DNA of 64,000 bases from the NCBI RefSeq assembly GCF_012034935.1, contig NZ_JAATEN010000014.1, positions 98,697 to 162,696 of the forward strand, read 5' to 3'. The translations under genes and the position numbers were made by a program. The notes beneath the pieces were generated by a model. The model did no database searches. It worked only from the letters and a program-made list of their open reading frames with translations, and was not told where the DNA came from. Of this stretch, positions 49,849 through 59,287 are shown piece by piece (the stretch's first letter is position 1; the number at the start of each line of letters is the position of its first letter). This stretch comes from Streptomyces zingiberis (GTDB taxonomy: Bacteria; Actinomycetota; Actinomycetes; Streptomycetales; Streptomycetaceae).

Positions 49849-51420
49849 ATGTCGCACGGCGCCTTCCCCACCTCGCGCCCCTCCGGCCCCGGCACCGGGC
49901 CGGCCCCCACCGGCCCCGGCCCGGGCCCCGCCCCGGGCCCCGCCTCAAGGGGTACGGCCGCCACCGGCCGCGCCTGCGCGGACCCCGCGGCGGCCGCCCT
50001 GGCCGGCGGCGCCCACGGGCCGGCCGCCCTCGAACCGCTGCTCCACACCGTGCTCGACGCGCTCGGCACCGGTGCCCGCGACCGCCGGGGCCCGCTGCCC
50101 CCGGGCGGGCCCAAGGTCGTCGCCGACCGCCTCCGCACCGCCCTCCACCCCGTTCTCCCCGAGGACGGCGGCGGCCCCCGCGAGGCCCTCGCCACGCTCG
50201 TGAAGGCCCTCGCCGAGGGAGCCGCCGACCCCGCCGACCCGCACTGCGCCGCCCACCTCCACTGCCCCCCGCTCGCCGTGGCCGCCGCCGCCGACCTCGC
50301 GGCCGCCGCCCTCAACCCCTCCCTCGACTCCTGGGACCAGGCGCCCGCCGCCACCGCCCTGGAAACCGAACTCACCCGGGCCGTCGCCGCCCTCGTGTAC
50401 CCGCGCTCCCCCCTCCCCGACGCGGTGGTCACCAGCGGCGGCACCGAGTCCAACCTCGTCGCCCTGCTCCTCGCCCGGGAACGCGCCCGCGCCACCGGCG
50501 CCCGCACCGTCCAGGTCGTCTGCGGCACCAACGCCCACCACAGCGTCCACCGCGCCGCGTGGCTCCTCGGCCTGCCCACCCCCGTCACCGTCGCCTGCGA
50601 CGCCGGGCGCGTCCTGCCCGCGGCCCTGGACCGCGCCCTGGCCGACACCGCCGGGCCGGCCCTCGTCGTCGCCACCGCCGGCACCACCGACGAGGGGCTG
50701 ATCGACCCGCTGGACCAGCTCGCCCGCGTCGCCACCACCTACGGCGCCGAACTCCACGTCGACGCCGCCTACGGCGGGGCCCTCCTCTTCAGCGACACCC
50801 TCCGCGGTCGCCTCGACGGCCTCGACCGGGCCGTCACCGTCACCCTCGACCTGCACAAACTCGGCTGGCAGCCGGTCCCCGCCGGGCTTCTCGCCGTCCG
50901 CGACACCACCGCGCTGGAACCCCTCACCCACCAGACCGACTACCTCAACGCCGACGACGACACCGAGGCCGGCCTCCCCGACCTCCTCGGGCGTTCCCTC
51001 CGCACCACCCGGCGCCCCGACGCCTTCAAGATGGCCGTCACCTTCCGCGCCCTGGGCCGCACCGGCCTCGCCCGCCTCGTCGAGCACTGCGTGCACGCCG
51101 CCGAGCGCCTCGCCGCCCTCGCCGACGGCCACCCCCGGCTCCGCCGCCGGCCCGGCCCCGTCGGCATCAGCACCGTCCTCCTCCGCCCCGCCGCCGCCGA
51201 CGACCTCGCCCGCACCGACGGCGAGGACGCCGGTGACGCCTACGTCGCCGGCGTCCGCCGCCGCCTGCTCACCGACGGCCGCGCCGTCGTCGGCCGCGCC
51301 CGCGCGAGGGACGCCGACGGGCACACCCGCCTCTGGCTCAAGGCCACCCTGCTCCACCCCGCCGTCCGCCCCACCGACCTGGAGGCGCTCGCCGAGACCC
51401 TCGCCGAGACCCGGCCCTGA
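49849..51420 (+). CDS. PLP-dependent group II decarboxylase (siderophore polyamine step)
   Basis: A 523-residue decarboxylase of the aromatic/diaminobutyrate/lysine group. Motifs: H-L-H-C-P-P-L and N-P-S-L-D-S-W-D-Q as in DesA-type lysine decarboxylases, T-S-G-G-T-E-S-N-L, the H-V-D-A-A-Y-G-G strand, and the PLP lysine in L-D-L-H-K-L-G-W-Q (about residue 337). It probably makes a diamine (cadaverine, putrescine or diaminopropane) for the siderophore synthetase downstream. ATG 49849 has AAAGGG upstream. The first ~35 residues are Pro/Gly-rich. Confidence 0.88.
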   Translation: MSHGAFPTSRPSGPGTGPAPTGPGPGPAPGPASRGTAATGRACADPAAAALAGGAHGPAALEPLLHTVLDALGTGARDRRGPLPPGGPKVVADRLRTALHPVLPEDGGGPREALATLVKALAEGAADPADPHCAAHLHCPPLAVAAAADLAAAALNPSLDSWDQAPAATALETELTRAVAALVYPRSPLPDAVVTSGGTESNLVALLLARERARATGARTVQVVCGTNAHHSVHRAAWLLGLPTPVTVACDAGRVLPAALDRALADTAGPALVVATAGTTDEGLIDPLDQLARVATTYGAELHVDAAYGGALLFSDTLRGRLDGLDRAVTVTLDLHKLGWQPVPAGLLAVRDTTALEPLTHQTDYLNADDDTEAGLPDLLGRSLRTTRRPDAFKMAVTFRALGRTGLARLVEHCVHAAERLAALADGHPRLRRRPGPVGISTVLLRPAAADDLARTDGEDAGDAYVAGVRRRLLTDGRAVVGRARARDADGHTRLWLKATLLHPAVRPTDLEALAETLAETRP

Positions 51421-51440
51421 CCGCCGGGCCGGCCGGCCCC

Positions 51441-51488
51441 CAGCCCCCTGACCGTCCAGCCCCCTGACCGTCCAGCCCCCTGACCCCT
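51441..51488 (+). repeat. 16-bp direct repeat, three copies
   Basis: CAGCCCCCTGACCGTC occurs twice in perfect tandem (51441-51472), with a third copy altered in its last 3-4 bases (51473-51488). It lies 20 nt after the decarboxylase stop in the 271-nt gap before the synthetase gene. Confidence 0.85.
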
Positions 51489-51691
51489 CCCGATCCCCTG
51501 CCCCCGGCCCCGGCGCGCCACCACACCCGGCCACCCCCCACCACCAGCGGCAGCCACCGGCCTCTCACCCGGTGCGGGAACTCCGGCCCCACCCCACTGA
51601 CCAGGCCCGCCCCGGCCCGGCCCGCGGCCCCGGCACCCGCCGGAGCATCCCGCCCCGGACCGGCGGCGGCCCCCGGACGGAAAGAGAACCG

Positions 51692-53449
51692 ATGAGCACG
51701 ACGCTCCCCACCCGCGCCGTCACCGGACACCACCGGCCCGGTGACCCCGCGGCCATCGCCGACGCCGTCACCACCGGGAACCTCCTCCGCTGCTGGGTCC
51801 GTGAGACCGGCGTCCCCCGGCCCGCCGACGGCCATCTGCGGCTGCGCCTCCCCGCCTCCGGCGCCACCCTCGAAGCTCCCGTCATCCACTGGTCGGCCAC
51901 CGGGCACCACCGCTTCGGCCGCGTCCGCCTGCACACCGGCACCAAGGCCCCCGCGCCGCTCGTCGCCTCCCTCCTCGCCGTCGAGACCGCCGCCGGCGAC
52001 GCCGCCGCCGTCACCGACCTCACCGCCCGCGTCACCGACTCCGCCCACCGCGTCGCGCACTTCCTCCGCGCCCGCCCGCACACCGTCGAGCCCCCCGCCA
52101 CCCTCTTCCTCGAAACCGAACAGGCCCTCGTCACCGGCCACCCCCTGCACCCCACCCCCAAGAGCCGGGAAGGACTCACCGACACCGAGGCCGCCCGCTA
52201 CTCACCCGAACTCCACGGCTCCTTCGCCCTCCACTGGTTCGCCGCCCACCCCGCCGTCCTCGACAGCGACTCCGCCCTGGCCCGCCCCCTCCAGCCGCTC
52301 CTCGCCGACCTCGCAGGCCACCCCGACGCCCCGCCCGGCACCGTCCTCGTCCCCGCCCACCCCTGGCAGGCCCAGGACCTCCTGCACCGGCCCGCCGTAC
52401 GCACCCTCCTCGACGGCGGACACCTCCACGACCTCGGCCCCTCCGGCGCCCCCTGGTCACCCACCTCCTCCGTCCGCACCCTCTACCGGGCCGACGCGCC
52501 CGTGATGCTCAAGCTCTCCCTGGGCCTGCGGATCACCAACTCCCGCCGCGAGAACCACCGCACCGAACTCCGCCGCGGCCTCGCCGTCCACCGCCTCCTC
52601 GACGCCGGGCTCGCCGGCGCCCTCCGCGCCGCCCACCCCCGTTTCCACATCGTCCGCGACCCCGCCTGGCTCGCCGTCCACAGCCCCGGCTCCACCACCC
52701 CCACCGGTCTCGACGCCGTCGTCCGCGCCAACCCCTTCCGCGCCGCCCGCGCCGGGACCCGCCCCCGCGGCTGGACCGGCTGCCTCGCCGGGCTCCTCGC
52801 CGAGCGCCCGGACCGTCCCGACCACCGCTCCCGCATCGCCGGGATCCTCGACCACCTCGCCCGGCAGACCGGCCACTCCACCCGGCGCACCGCCCGCGCC
52901 TGGTTCAGCCGCTACCTCGACGCCGTGATCACCCCGCTGTGCTGGCTCTACGCCGAGTACGGGCTCGGCCTCGAAGCCCACCAGCAGAACACCCTCGTCA
53001 CCCTCGACGCCGACGGCTGGCCCACCGGCGGCCACTACCGCGACAACCAGGGCTACTACTTCTCGCCCGCCCGCAGCCACGCCCTCCACCGGTGGATCCC
53101 GGACATCGGCCGCGACCTCGGCACCTACGTCGACGACGCCGTCATCGACGAACGCCTCGGCTACTACATCGGCGTCAACAACATCCTCGGCACCATCGGC
53201 GCCCTCGGCGCCCAGGGCCTCGCCGACGAGGAGGACCTCCTCGCCGAGACCGACCGCCACCTCGCCGTCCTCGCCGCCCGTCACGGCGACCGGCTCCCGC
53301 CGGCCGCCACCCTCCGCGAGGCCCCGACCCTGCGCTGCAAGGCGAACCTGCTCACCCGCGTCCGGGGCCTGGACGAACTCACCGGGCCGCTGGAGAGCCA
53401 GTCCGTCTACGTGGACATCCCCAACCCGGTGGCGGAGGCCCGCCGGTGA
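51692..53449 (+). CDS. NRPS-independent siderophore synthetase (IucA/IucC family)
   Basis: A 585-residue ATP-dependent synthetase. Family motifs: H-P-L-H-P-T-P-K-S-R-E-G near residue 152, P-A-H-P-W-Q-A-Q, K-L-S-L-G-L-R-I-T-N-S-R-R, the catalytic-core G-L-G-L-E-A-H-Q-Q-N-T-L-V, and R-D-N-Q-G-Y-Y. It joins a carboxylate (citrate, succinyl or similar) to an amine or hydroxylamine. Start ATG 51692, with GGAAAGAG upstream. Its stop overlaps the acyltransferase start by 4 nt. Whether it is a DesD-, IucA- or IucC-type enzyme cannot be decided by eye. Confidence 0.93.
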   Translation: MSTTLPTRAVTGHHRPGDPAAIADAVTTGNLLRCWVRETGVPRPADGHLRLRLPASGATLEAPVIHWSATGHHRFGRVRLHTGTKAPAPLVASLLAVETAAGDAAAVTDLTARVTDSAHRVAHFLRARPHTVEPPATLFLETEQALVTGHPLHPTPKSREGLTDTEAARYSPELHGSFALHWFAAHPAVLDSDSALARPLQPLLADLAGHPDAPPGTVLVPAHPWQAQDLLHRPAVRTLLDGGHLHDLGPSGAPWSPTSSVRTLYRADAPVMLKLSLGLRITNSRRENHRTELRRGLAVHRLLDAGLAGALRAAHPRFHIVRDPAWLAVHSPGSTTPTGLDAVVRANPFRAARAGTRPRGWTGCLAGLLAERPDRPDHRSRIAGILDHLARQTGHSTRRTARAWFSRYLDAVITPLCWLYAEYGLGLEAHQQNTLVTLDADGWPTGGHYRDNQGYYFSPARSHALHRWIPDIGRDLGTYVDDAVIDERLGYYIGVNNILGTIGALGAQGLADEEDLLAETDRHLAVLAARHGDRLPPAATLREAPTLRCKANLLTRVRGLDELTGPLESQSVYVDIPNPVAEARR

Positions 53450-54252
53450 ACGCACCCGGCCCCGGTGCGGCCCCCGGTGCGGGCCCCGGCCCGGGATCCG
53501 GACCCGGCCCGGACCCGGCGTGTGACCCGGTGCGTGACCCCGGGACCGCTCCCGCGTCACCGCCCGGGTCCCCGTCCGCGCCCGCGCCGGGGCCGCGACC
53601 CGCGCCGGGGAGCGCCGGGGCCCTGGGCACCTTCGCCGCCCGCCTGACCGCCGGCCGCTTCACCCTCCGCCCCGCCGATCCCGGCACCGACACCGCCCTC
53701 CTCCGCGCCTGGGCCGCCGATCCGGAGGTCGCCCGCTGGTGGCCGGAGCTCGACCGGCCCGCGGCGGAGGTCCGCCGCCATCTGGCCGGCCAGCTCGCCC
53801 AGGGGCGCTCCACCCCCTGCGTCGGCAGTCTCGACGGCGTCCCGGTCAGCTACTGGGAGCTCTACCGCGCCGACCTCGATCCGCTCGCCGGCCACTACCC
53901 GGCCCGGCCGCACGACGCCGGTCTCCACCTGCTCATCGGTCCTGCCGCCCAGCGGGGGCGTGGCCTCGGCCCCCGGCTGATCCGCGCCGTCACCGGTCAC
54001 CAGTTCGCCGCCGACCCCCGCGCCCGCCGGGTCCTCGCCGAGCCCGACCACCGCAACGCCCGCTCCGTCGCCGCCTTCCGCCGCGCCGGCTTCCGCCCCG
54101 CCGGGAGGATCGCCCTGCCCGGCAAGACGGCGGTGCTCATGGTCCGCGAGCGGCCCGCCCCCGGCCCGCGGGAACCCCCGGGCGACCCGCCCGGACGCTC
54201 ATCGGAGCGCCCTCGCGCACATACCTCCATTTGTCAACAACCTTTCAGGTAA
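53446..54252 (+). CDS. GNAT acyltransferase of the siderophore locus (IucB/DesC/MbtK-like)
   Basis: A 268-residue protein. The first ~65 residues are Pro/Gly/Ala-rich. The GNAT domain matches siderophore N-acyltransferases: F-T-L-R-P-A-D-P-G-T-D, W-A-A-D-P-E-V-A-R-W-W, Y-W-E-L-Y-R-A-D-L-D-P-L-A-G-H-Y, H-D-A-G-L-H-L-L-I-G, the acyl-CoA loop Q-R-G-R-G-L-G-P-R-L, and E-P-D-H-R-N-A-R-S-V-A-A-F. It overlaps the synthetase stop (GTGA). Its last codons fall inside a 29-bp AT-rich palindrome. Confidence 0.88.
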   Translation: MNAPGPGAAPGAGPGPGSGPGPDPACDPVRDPGTAPASPPGSPSAPAPGPRPAPGSAGALGTFAARLTAGRFTLRPADPGTDTALLRAWAADPEVARWWPELDRPAAEVRRHLAGQLAQGRSTPCVGSLDGVPVSYWELYRADLDPLAGHYPARPHDAGLHLLIGPAAQRGRGLGPRLIRAVTGHQFAADPRARRVLAEPDHRNARSVAAFRRAGFRPAGRIALPGKTAVLMVRERPAPGPREPPGDPPGRSSERPRAHTSICQQPFR

Positions 54253-54262
54253 AGGTTGTTGA
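54234..54262. promoter_or_regulatory. 29-bp perfect AT-rich palindrome upstream of pyk
   Basis: Arms TCAACAACCTTT (54234-54245) and AAAGGTTGTTGA (54251-54262) are perfect reverse complements around CAGGT. It spans the stop codon of the acyltransferase and lies 52 nt before pyk. Its low GC contrasts sharply with the surroundings. It could be an operator for pyk, or the end of the siderophore transcript; no U-tract follows. Confidence 0.65.
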
Positions 54263-54302
54263 GCAGTCGCCCCGAGCCCATTCGCTACCCACTGGTAGGT
54301 CG

Positions 54303-54308
54303 TAGGGT
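54303..54308 (+). promoter_or_regulatory. TAGGGT -10 element of pyk
   Basis: TAGGGT lies 6 nt before the pyk ATG, so transcription would begin at or next to the start codon. A weak -35 (TTCGCT, 54281-54286) is at 16 nt. The small palindrome CTACC-CACT-GGTAG (54285-54298) overlaps the spacer. Confidence 0.55.
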
Positions 54309-54314
54309 CACTCC

Positions 54315-55751
54315 ATGCGCCGAGCGAAAATCGTCTGTACCCTGGGCCCCGCCACCGACACCTACGACCAGATCAAAGCCCTGGTCGACGCCGGCATGGA
54401 CGTGGCCCGTCTCAACCTCAGCCACGGCAGCTACGCCGAGCACGAGGCCCGCTACCGCCACGTCCGCAAGGCCGCCGAGGAAACGGGCCGCAGCGTCGGC
54501 GTCCTCGCGGACCTCCAGGGACCCAAGATCCGTCTCGGCCGCTTCCGCGAAGGTCCCGTCCTCCTCGAACGCGGTGACGAATTCACCATCACCGTCGACG
54601 ACATCGAGGGCGACCGCCACCGCTGCTCCACCACCTACGCCGGCCTCGCCGCCGACGTCGCCCGCGGGGAGCGCGTCCTCGTCGACGACGGCCGCGTCAC
54701 CCTGGAGGTCACCTCCGTCGAGGGGCCCCGCGTCCACACCGTCGTCATCGAGGGCGGCCTGGTCTCCGACCACAAGGGGCTCAACCTCCCCGGCGTCGCC
54801 GTCTCCGTCCCCGCCCTCTCCGGCAAGGACGTCGAGGACCTCCGCTGGGCGCTGCACACCGGCGCCGACCTCATCGCCCTCTCCTTCGTGCGCAACGGCC
54901 GCGACGCCGACGACGTGCACCGCGTGATGCGGGAGGAGGGCCGCCGCCTGCCCGTCATCGCCAAGATCGAGAAGCCGCAGGCCGTGGAGAACCTCGAGGA
55001 CATCGTCGCGGCGTTCGACGGCATCATGGTCGCCCGCGGCGACCTCGGCGTGGAGATGCCCCTGGAGAACGTCCCCATGGTGCAGAAGCGGGCCGTCAAG
55101 CTCGCCCGGCGCAACGCCAAGCCCGTCATCGTCGCCACCCAGATGCTCGACTCCATGGTCGACGCCTCCCGCCCCACCCGCGCCGAGGCCTCCGACGTCG
55201 CCAACGCCGTGATGGACGGCACCGACGCCGTGATGCTCTCCGGCGAGACCAGCGTGGGCAAGCACCCCGTCCAGACCGTCCACACCATGAGCCGCATCGT
55301 CGAGGCCGCCGAGCAGGAGCTCCTCACCCAGGGCCTGCCCCCGCTCGTCGCCACCCACAAGCCCCGCACCCAGGCCGGCTCGGTGGCCCGCGCCGCCGCG
55401 GAACTCGGGGACTTCCTCGGCGCCCGCTACCTCGTCGCCTGCACCCAGTCCGGCGACACCGCCCGCCGCCTCTCCCGCTACCGCTCGCCGATCCCGCTGC
55501 TGGCCTTCACCCCCGACCCGGCCACCCGCGCCCAGCTCAATCTCACCTGGGGCGTGGAGACCTTCCTGAGCCCGCAGGTCGGCTCCACGGACGAGATGGT
55601 CGCCCAGGTGGACGCGGAGCTGCTGCGCGGCGGGCGCTGCGATCCGGGCGACATCGTCGTCATCACCGCCGGGTCCCCGCCGAGCGTCCCCGGCACGACC
55701 AATCTGGTCCGCGTCCACCACATCGGTGAGGACGTCTCCGCGGACGGCTGA
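54315..55751 (+). CDS. pyk: pyruvate kinase
   Basis: A 478-residue glycolytic enzyme converting PEP and ADP to pyruvate and ATP. Motifs in order: R-A-K-I-V-C-T-L-G-P, A-R-L-N-L-S-H-G, L-Q-G-P-K-I-R-L-G, the active-site I-A-K-I-E-K-P, M-V-A-R-G-D-L-G-V-E, A-T-Q-M-L-D-S-M, and M-L-S-G-E-T-S-V-G. Length is typical. The start is fixed by the TAGGGT box. It is convergent with the beta-helix gene. Confidence 0.97.
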   Translation: MRRAKIVCTLGPATDTYDQIKALVDAGMDVARLNLSHGSYAEHEARYRHVRKAAEETGRSVGVLADLQGPKIRLGRFREGPVLLERGDEFTITVDDIEGDRHRCSTTYAGLAADVARGERVLVDDGRVTLEVTSVEGPRVHTVVIEGGLVSDHKGLNLPGVAVSVPALSGKDVEDLRWALHTGADLIALSFVRNGRDADDVHRVMREEGRRLPVIAKIEKPQAVENLEDIVAAFDGIMVARGDLGVEMPLENVPMVQKRAVKLARRNAKPVIVATQMLDSMVDASRPTRAEASDVANAVMDGTDAVMLSGETSVGKHPVQTVHTMSRIVEAAEQELLTQGLPPLVATHKPRTQAGSVARAAAELGDFLGARYLVACTQSGDTARRLSRYRSPIPLLAFTPDPATRAQLNLTWGVETFLSPQVGSTDEMVAQVDAELLRGGRCDPGDIVVITAGSPPSVPGTTNLVRVHHIGEDVSADG

Positions 55752-55854
55752 CGGCCGGGCCCCGGGGGCCCCGCCCCCACCCCCGATGCCGGGTGCCGGA
55801 CCGTGCCGCCCGGGCCGGCCCGGCACCCGGGACGCCGGGCCCGCCGCCCGCGGA

Positions 55855-55878
55855 GGGGCCGGCCCGGGGCCCGGCCCC
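55855..55878. terminator. convergent terminator between pyk and the beta-helix gene
   Basis: Perfect 8-bp arms GGGGCCGG (55855-55862) and CCGGCCCC (55871-55878) with an 8-nt loop; further GTGCCG/CGGCAC symmetry lies at 55803-55826. No U-tract. Confidence 0.45.
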
Positions 55879-55888
55879 GGGGCGCCGG

Positions 55889-57913
55889 TCAGGAACCGGC
55901 CGGGCCCGCCGCGTCCATCACCCGCCTGGCACCGGCGGGGACGTTCCCGGTGGAGAAGGTGGTGTTGTCGCGGGCGACGTTCCCCCGGTCCCCGTCGGTG
56001 ATCCCGGTGATGGCGGGGTTCGTGGTGTAGTTCCCCGTCAGGGTGAGGTTCCCGGTGTGGTTGCCGTTCTGGTTGTTGGCGTGCGCCCACTGGCCGGCGG
56101 TGCGGAGGAAGACGTTGGACCGCGCGGTGAGGTAGCGGGAGCCCTCGTCGAAGTACAGGCCGAGCTGCCCGCTGTTCTCGCAGAAGTTCTCCTCGACGGT
56201 GCTGCCCGGCATGGCCGACAGCGTGTAGACACAGCCGGCGTCGAACATCGTCCTCACGACGTCGCGCACGTGGTTGCCCACGATCCGGACGTCCCGCAGG
56301 GTCGTCGGCGTGGTGTACACGGGTTGGTGGTCGTACAGGCCGCGGTTCCTGTACTCGGGGCTGCCGCCCGGGTCGTTGGCGCCCCACCCGTAGCCCACGC
56401 CGATCCCGGTGTACGGCATGTCGGAGACCTCGTTGTGCTCGACGGCCAGCCCCGAGACGTAGCTGGCGAAGATCCCGTCCTGGTCGAGGTACTCCAGGGC
56501 GGTGGCGTGCACCCGGTTGTCCCGGAGCACGATGTCCGCGTTGGTCATCCGCGGGTCGGACGGATGGTGCGCGTCCGGCCGCACCCCGCCCACCACGATG
56601 CCGCCGCCGGCGCTCGCCGTGAACGTGTTGCCCGTCACGGACACGTTCCGCGCGCCCAGCCCCACCCCCGTGGCGTGCGCGTTCGCGTCGTTGCCGATGC
56701 CCAGCCCGACGGAGCCGAGATTGACGAAGGTGTTGCCGGCGAAGGTGATGGACTCGGCCGCCGACACCTGGACCGCCCCCGGCGTCTGGGCCCAGGAGTT
56801 GCGGGCGCCCTCGAAGCCCTTGCAGCCGGTGGCGCACGAGGTGAAGGCGTCGGCGGGCCGGTGCGGCTGGACCCCGCTGATGAACGCGCCCGTCTGCTGG
56901 TTGGCGTAACCGTCGGAGGAGCCGGGGTGCAGCCAGGTGGTGCCGGTGAAGGTCAGCCCCTCGAAGCGGAGGTTCCGCGCGGGCGCGCCGTAGCTGCCGC
57001 CGACCTCGACCAGCCGCTCCAGGCGCGGGAGTTCGACCCGGGCGGTGCGCAGATCCTGCCCGGCGAGCGGCTTGTAGTACAGCGTCCCCGACCCCGTGTC
57101 CAGGTACCACTCGCCCGGCTCGTCGAGGAAGCTCCTGGAGTTGAGCAGGGAAAACTCCGGCGTCCGGAACGGGGCCTGGAGGGTGTCGTACCCGTAGGTG
57201 TTGTTGTCCCAGGCCGGCTGGCGCATGAGGACCCGGGTGCCGGAGATGCTCTGCACCGGGGCGAACCGGTTGGTGAACGACAGCATCCCCTGGAACTCGA
57301 CGCGCCGCTGGTCGGGCAGGTTCCCCAGATACGACAGGGCCGGGTTCAGCAGGGTGAAGCCGGAGGCGTCCAGGCGGATGTCGGACCGGGCCAGCCGTAA
57401 CCGCGCGCGCTGGGCGGGTCTCCCGTCGACGTAGAGCTGGCGGGTGTCGAACCCGGTGCCGACATCGGCCTTGTAGATGCCCTTCGCCGCGTCGTCGAGG
57501 ACCCAGCCGGTCACCGGCTGAGACCCGCTGACCAGCGGCCGGGCCCCGGGGGCGGCCCGCCAGGTGACGGTGTGACCGTTCCGGCCGGAGTCGGCGGCGC
57601 CGAACCGCAGCGGCGCGGCCGGCCGGTGGGTGCCCGCCAGTAGGGAGACGGTGACGTCACCGTCCCCCGCGGCGGCCAGGGCCCGGGCGCGCCGCTGGGC
57701 CTCGCCGAGGCTCCGCAGGGGCCGCTCGGCGGTGCCGGGCCCGCTGTCGTCGGCGCGCGCGGTGCCCTCCGCGGCGACGACGAGGGTGTGCGTGGCGGAA
57801 GCGGCGGGCGCGGCGGATGCGGGCAGGGCCGCGAGCAGCCCGGCGGTGAGGGCGGCGGCGGTGGCCGCGGCGAACGCGCGGACGGTGGGGGAGCGGAAGG
57901 TGGGGGGAGGCAC
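55889..57913 (-). CDS. secreted right-handed parallel beta-helix enzyme (GH141-like)
   Basis: A 674-residue protein with a signal peptide (cleavage near P-A-S-A, residue 34). An N-terminal H-T-L-V-V-A-A-E-G-T-A-R-A-D-D-S-G-P-G-T-A-E-R-P-L-R-S-L opening is typical of secreted beta-helix carbohydrate enzymes. Later motifs L-E-Y-L-D-Q-D-G-I-F and S-D-M-P-Y-T-G-I-G-V-G-Y-G-W-G resemble GH141-like glycosidases (fucosidase/xylanase family) as I remember them. Residue 172 is encoded by TTA (complement of 57398-57400), so expression should depend on bldA. GTG 57913 follows GGAAAGGAC. It ends the importer/dehydratase locus and probably feeds it. Confidence 0.82.
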   Translation of the reverse strand: MPPPTFRSPTVRAFAAATAAALTAGLLAALPASAAPAASATHTLVVAAEGTARADDSGPGTAERPLRSLGEAQRRARALAAAGDGDVTVSLLAGTHRPAAPLRFGAADSGRNGHTVTWRAAPGARPLVSGSQPVTGWVLDDAAKGIYKADVGTGFDTRQLYVDGRPAQRARLRLARSDIRLDASGFTLLNPALSYLGNLPDQRRVEFQGMLSFTNRFAPVQSISGTRVLMRQPAWDNNTYGYDTLQAPFRTPEFSLLNSRSFLDEPGEWYLDTGSGTLYYKPLAGQDLRTARVELPRLERLVEVGGSYGAPARNLRFEGLTFTGTTWLHPGSSDGYANQQTGAFISGVQPHRPADAFTSCATGCKGFEGARNSWAQTPGAVQVSAAESITFAGNTFVNLGSVGLGIGNDANAHATGVGLGARNVSVTGNTFTASAGGGIVVGGVRPDAHHPSDPRMTNADIVLRDNRVHATALEYLDQDGIFASYVSGLAVEHNEVSDMPYTGIGVGYGWGANDPGGSPEYRNRGLYDHQPVYTTPTTLRDVRIVGNHVRDVVRTMFDAGCVYTLSAMPGSTVEENFCENSGQLGLYFDEGSRYLTARSNVFLRTAGQWAHANNQNGNHTGNLTLTGNYTTNPAITGITDGDRGNVARDNTTFSTGNVPAGARRVMDAAGPAGS

Positions 57914-57948
57914 GGTCGGGTCCTTTCCGTGGGGGCGAGACGCACGGG

Positions 57949-59286
<1,338 letters not shown>

Positions 59287-59287
59287 G

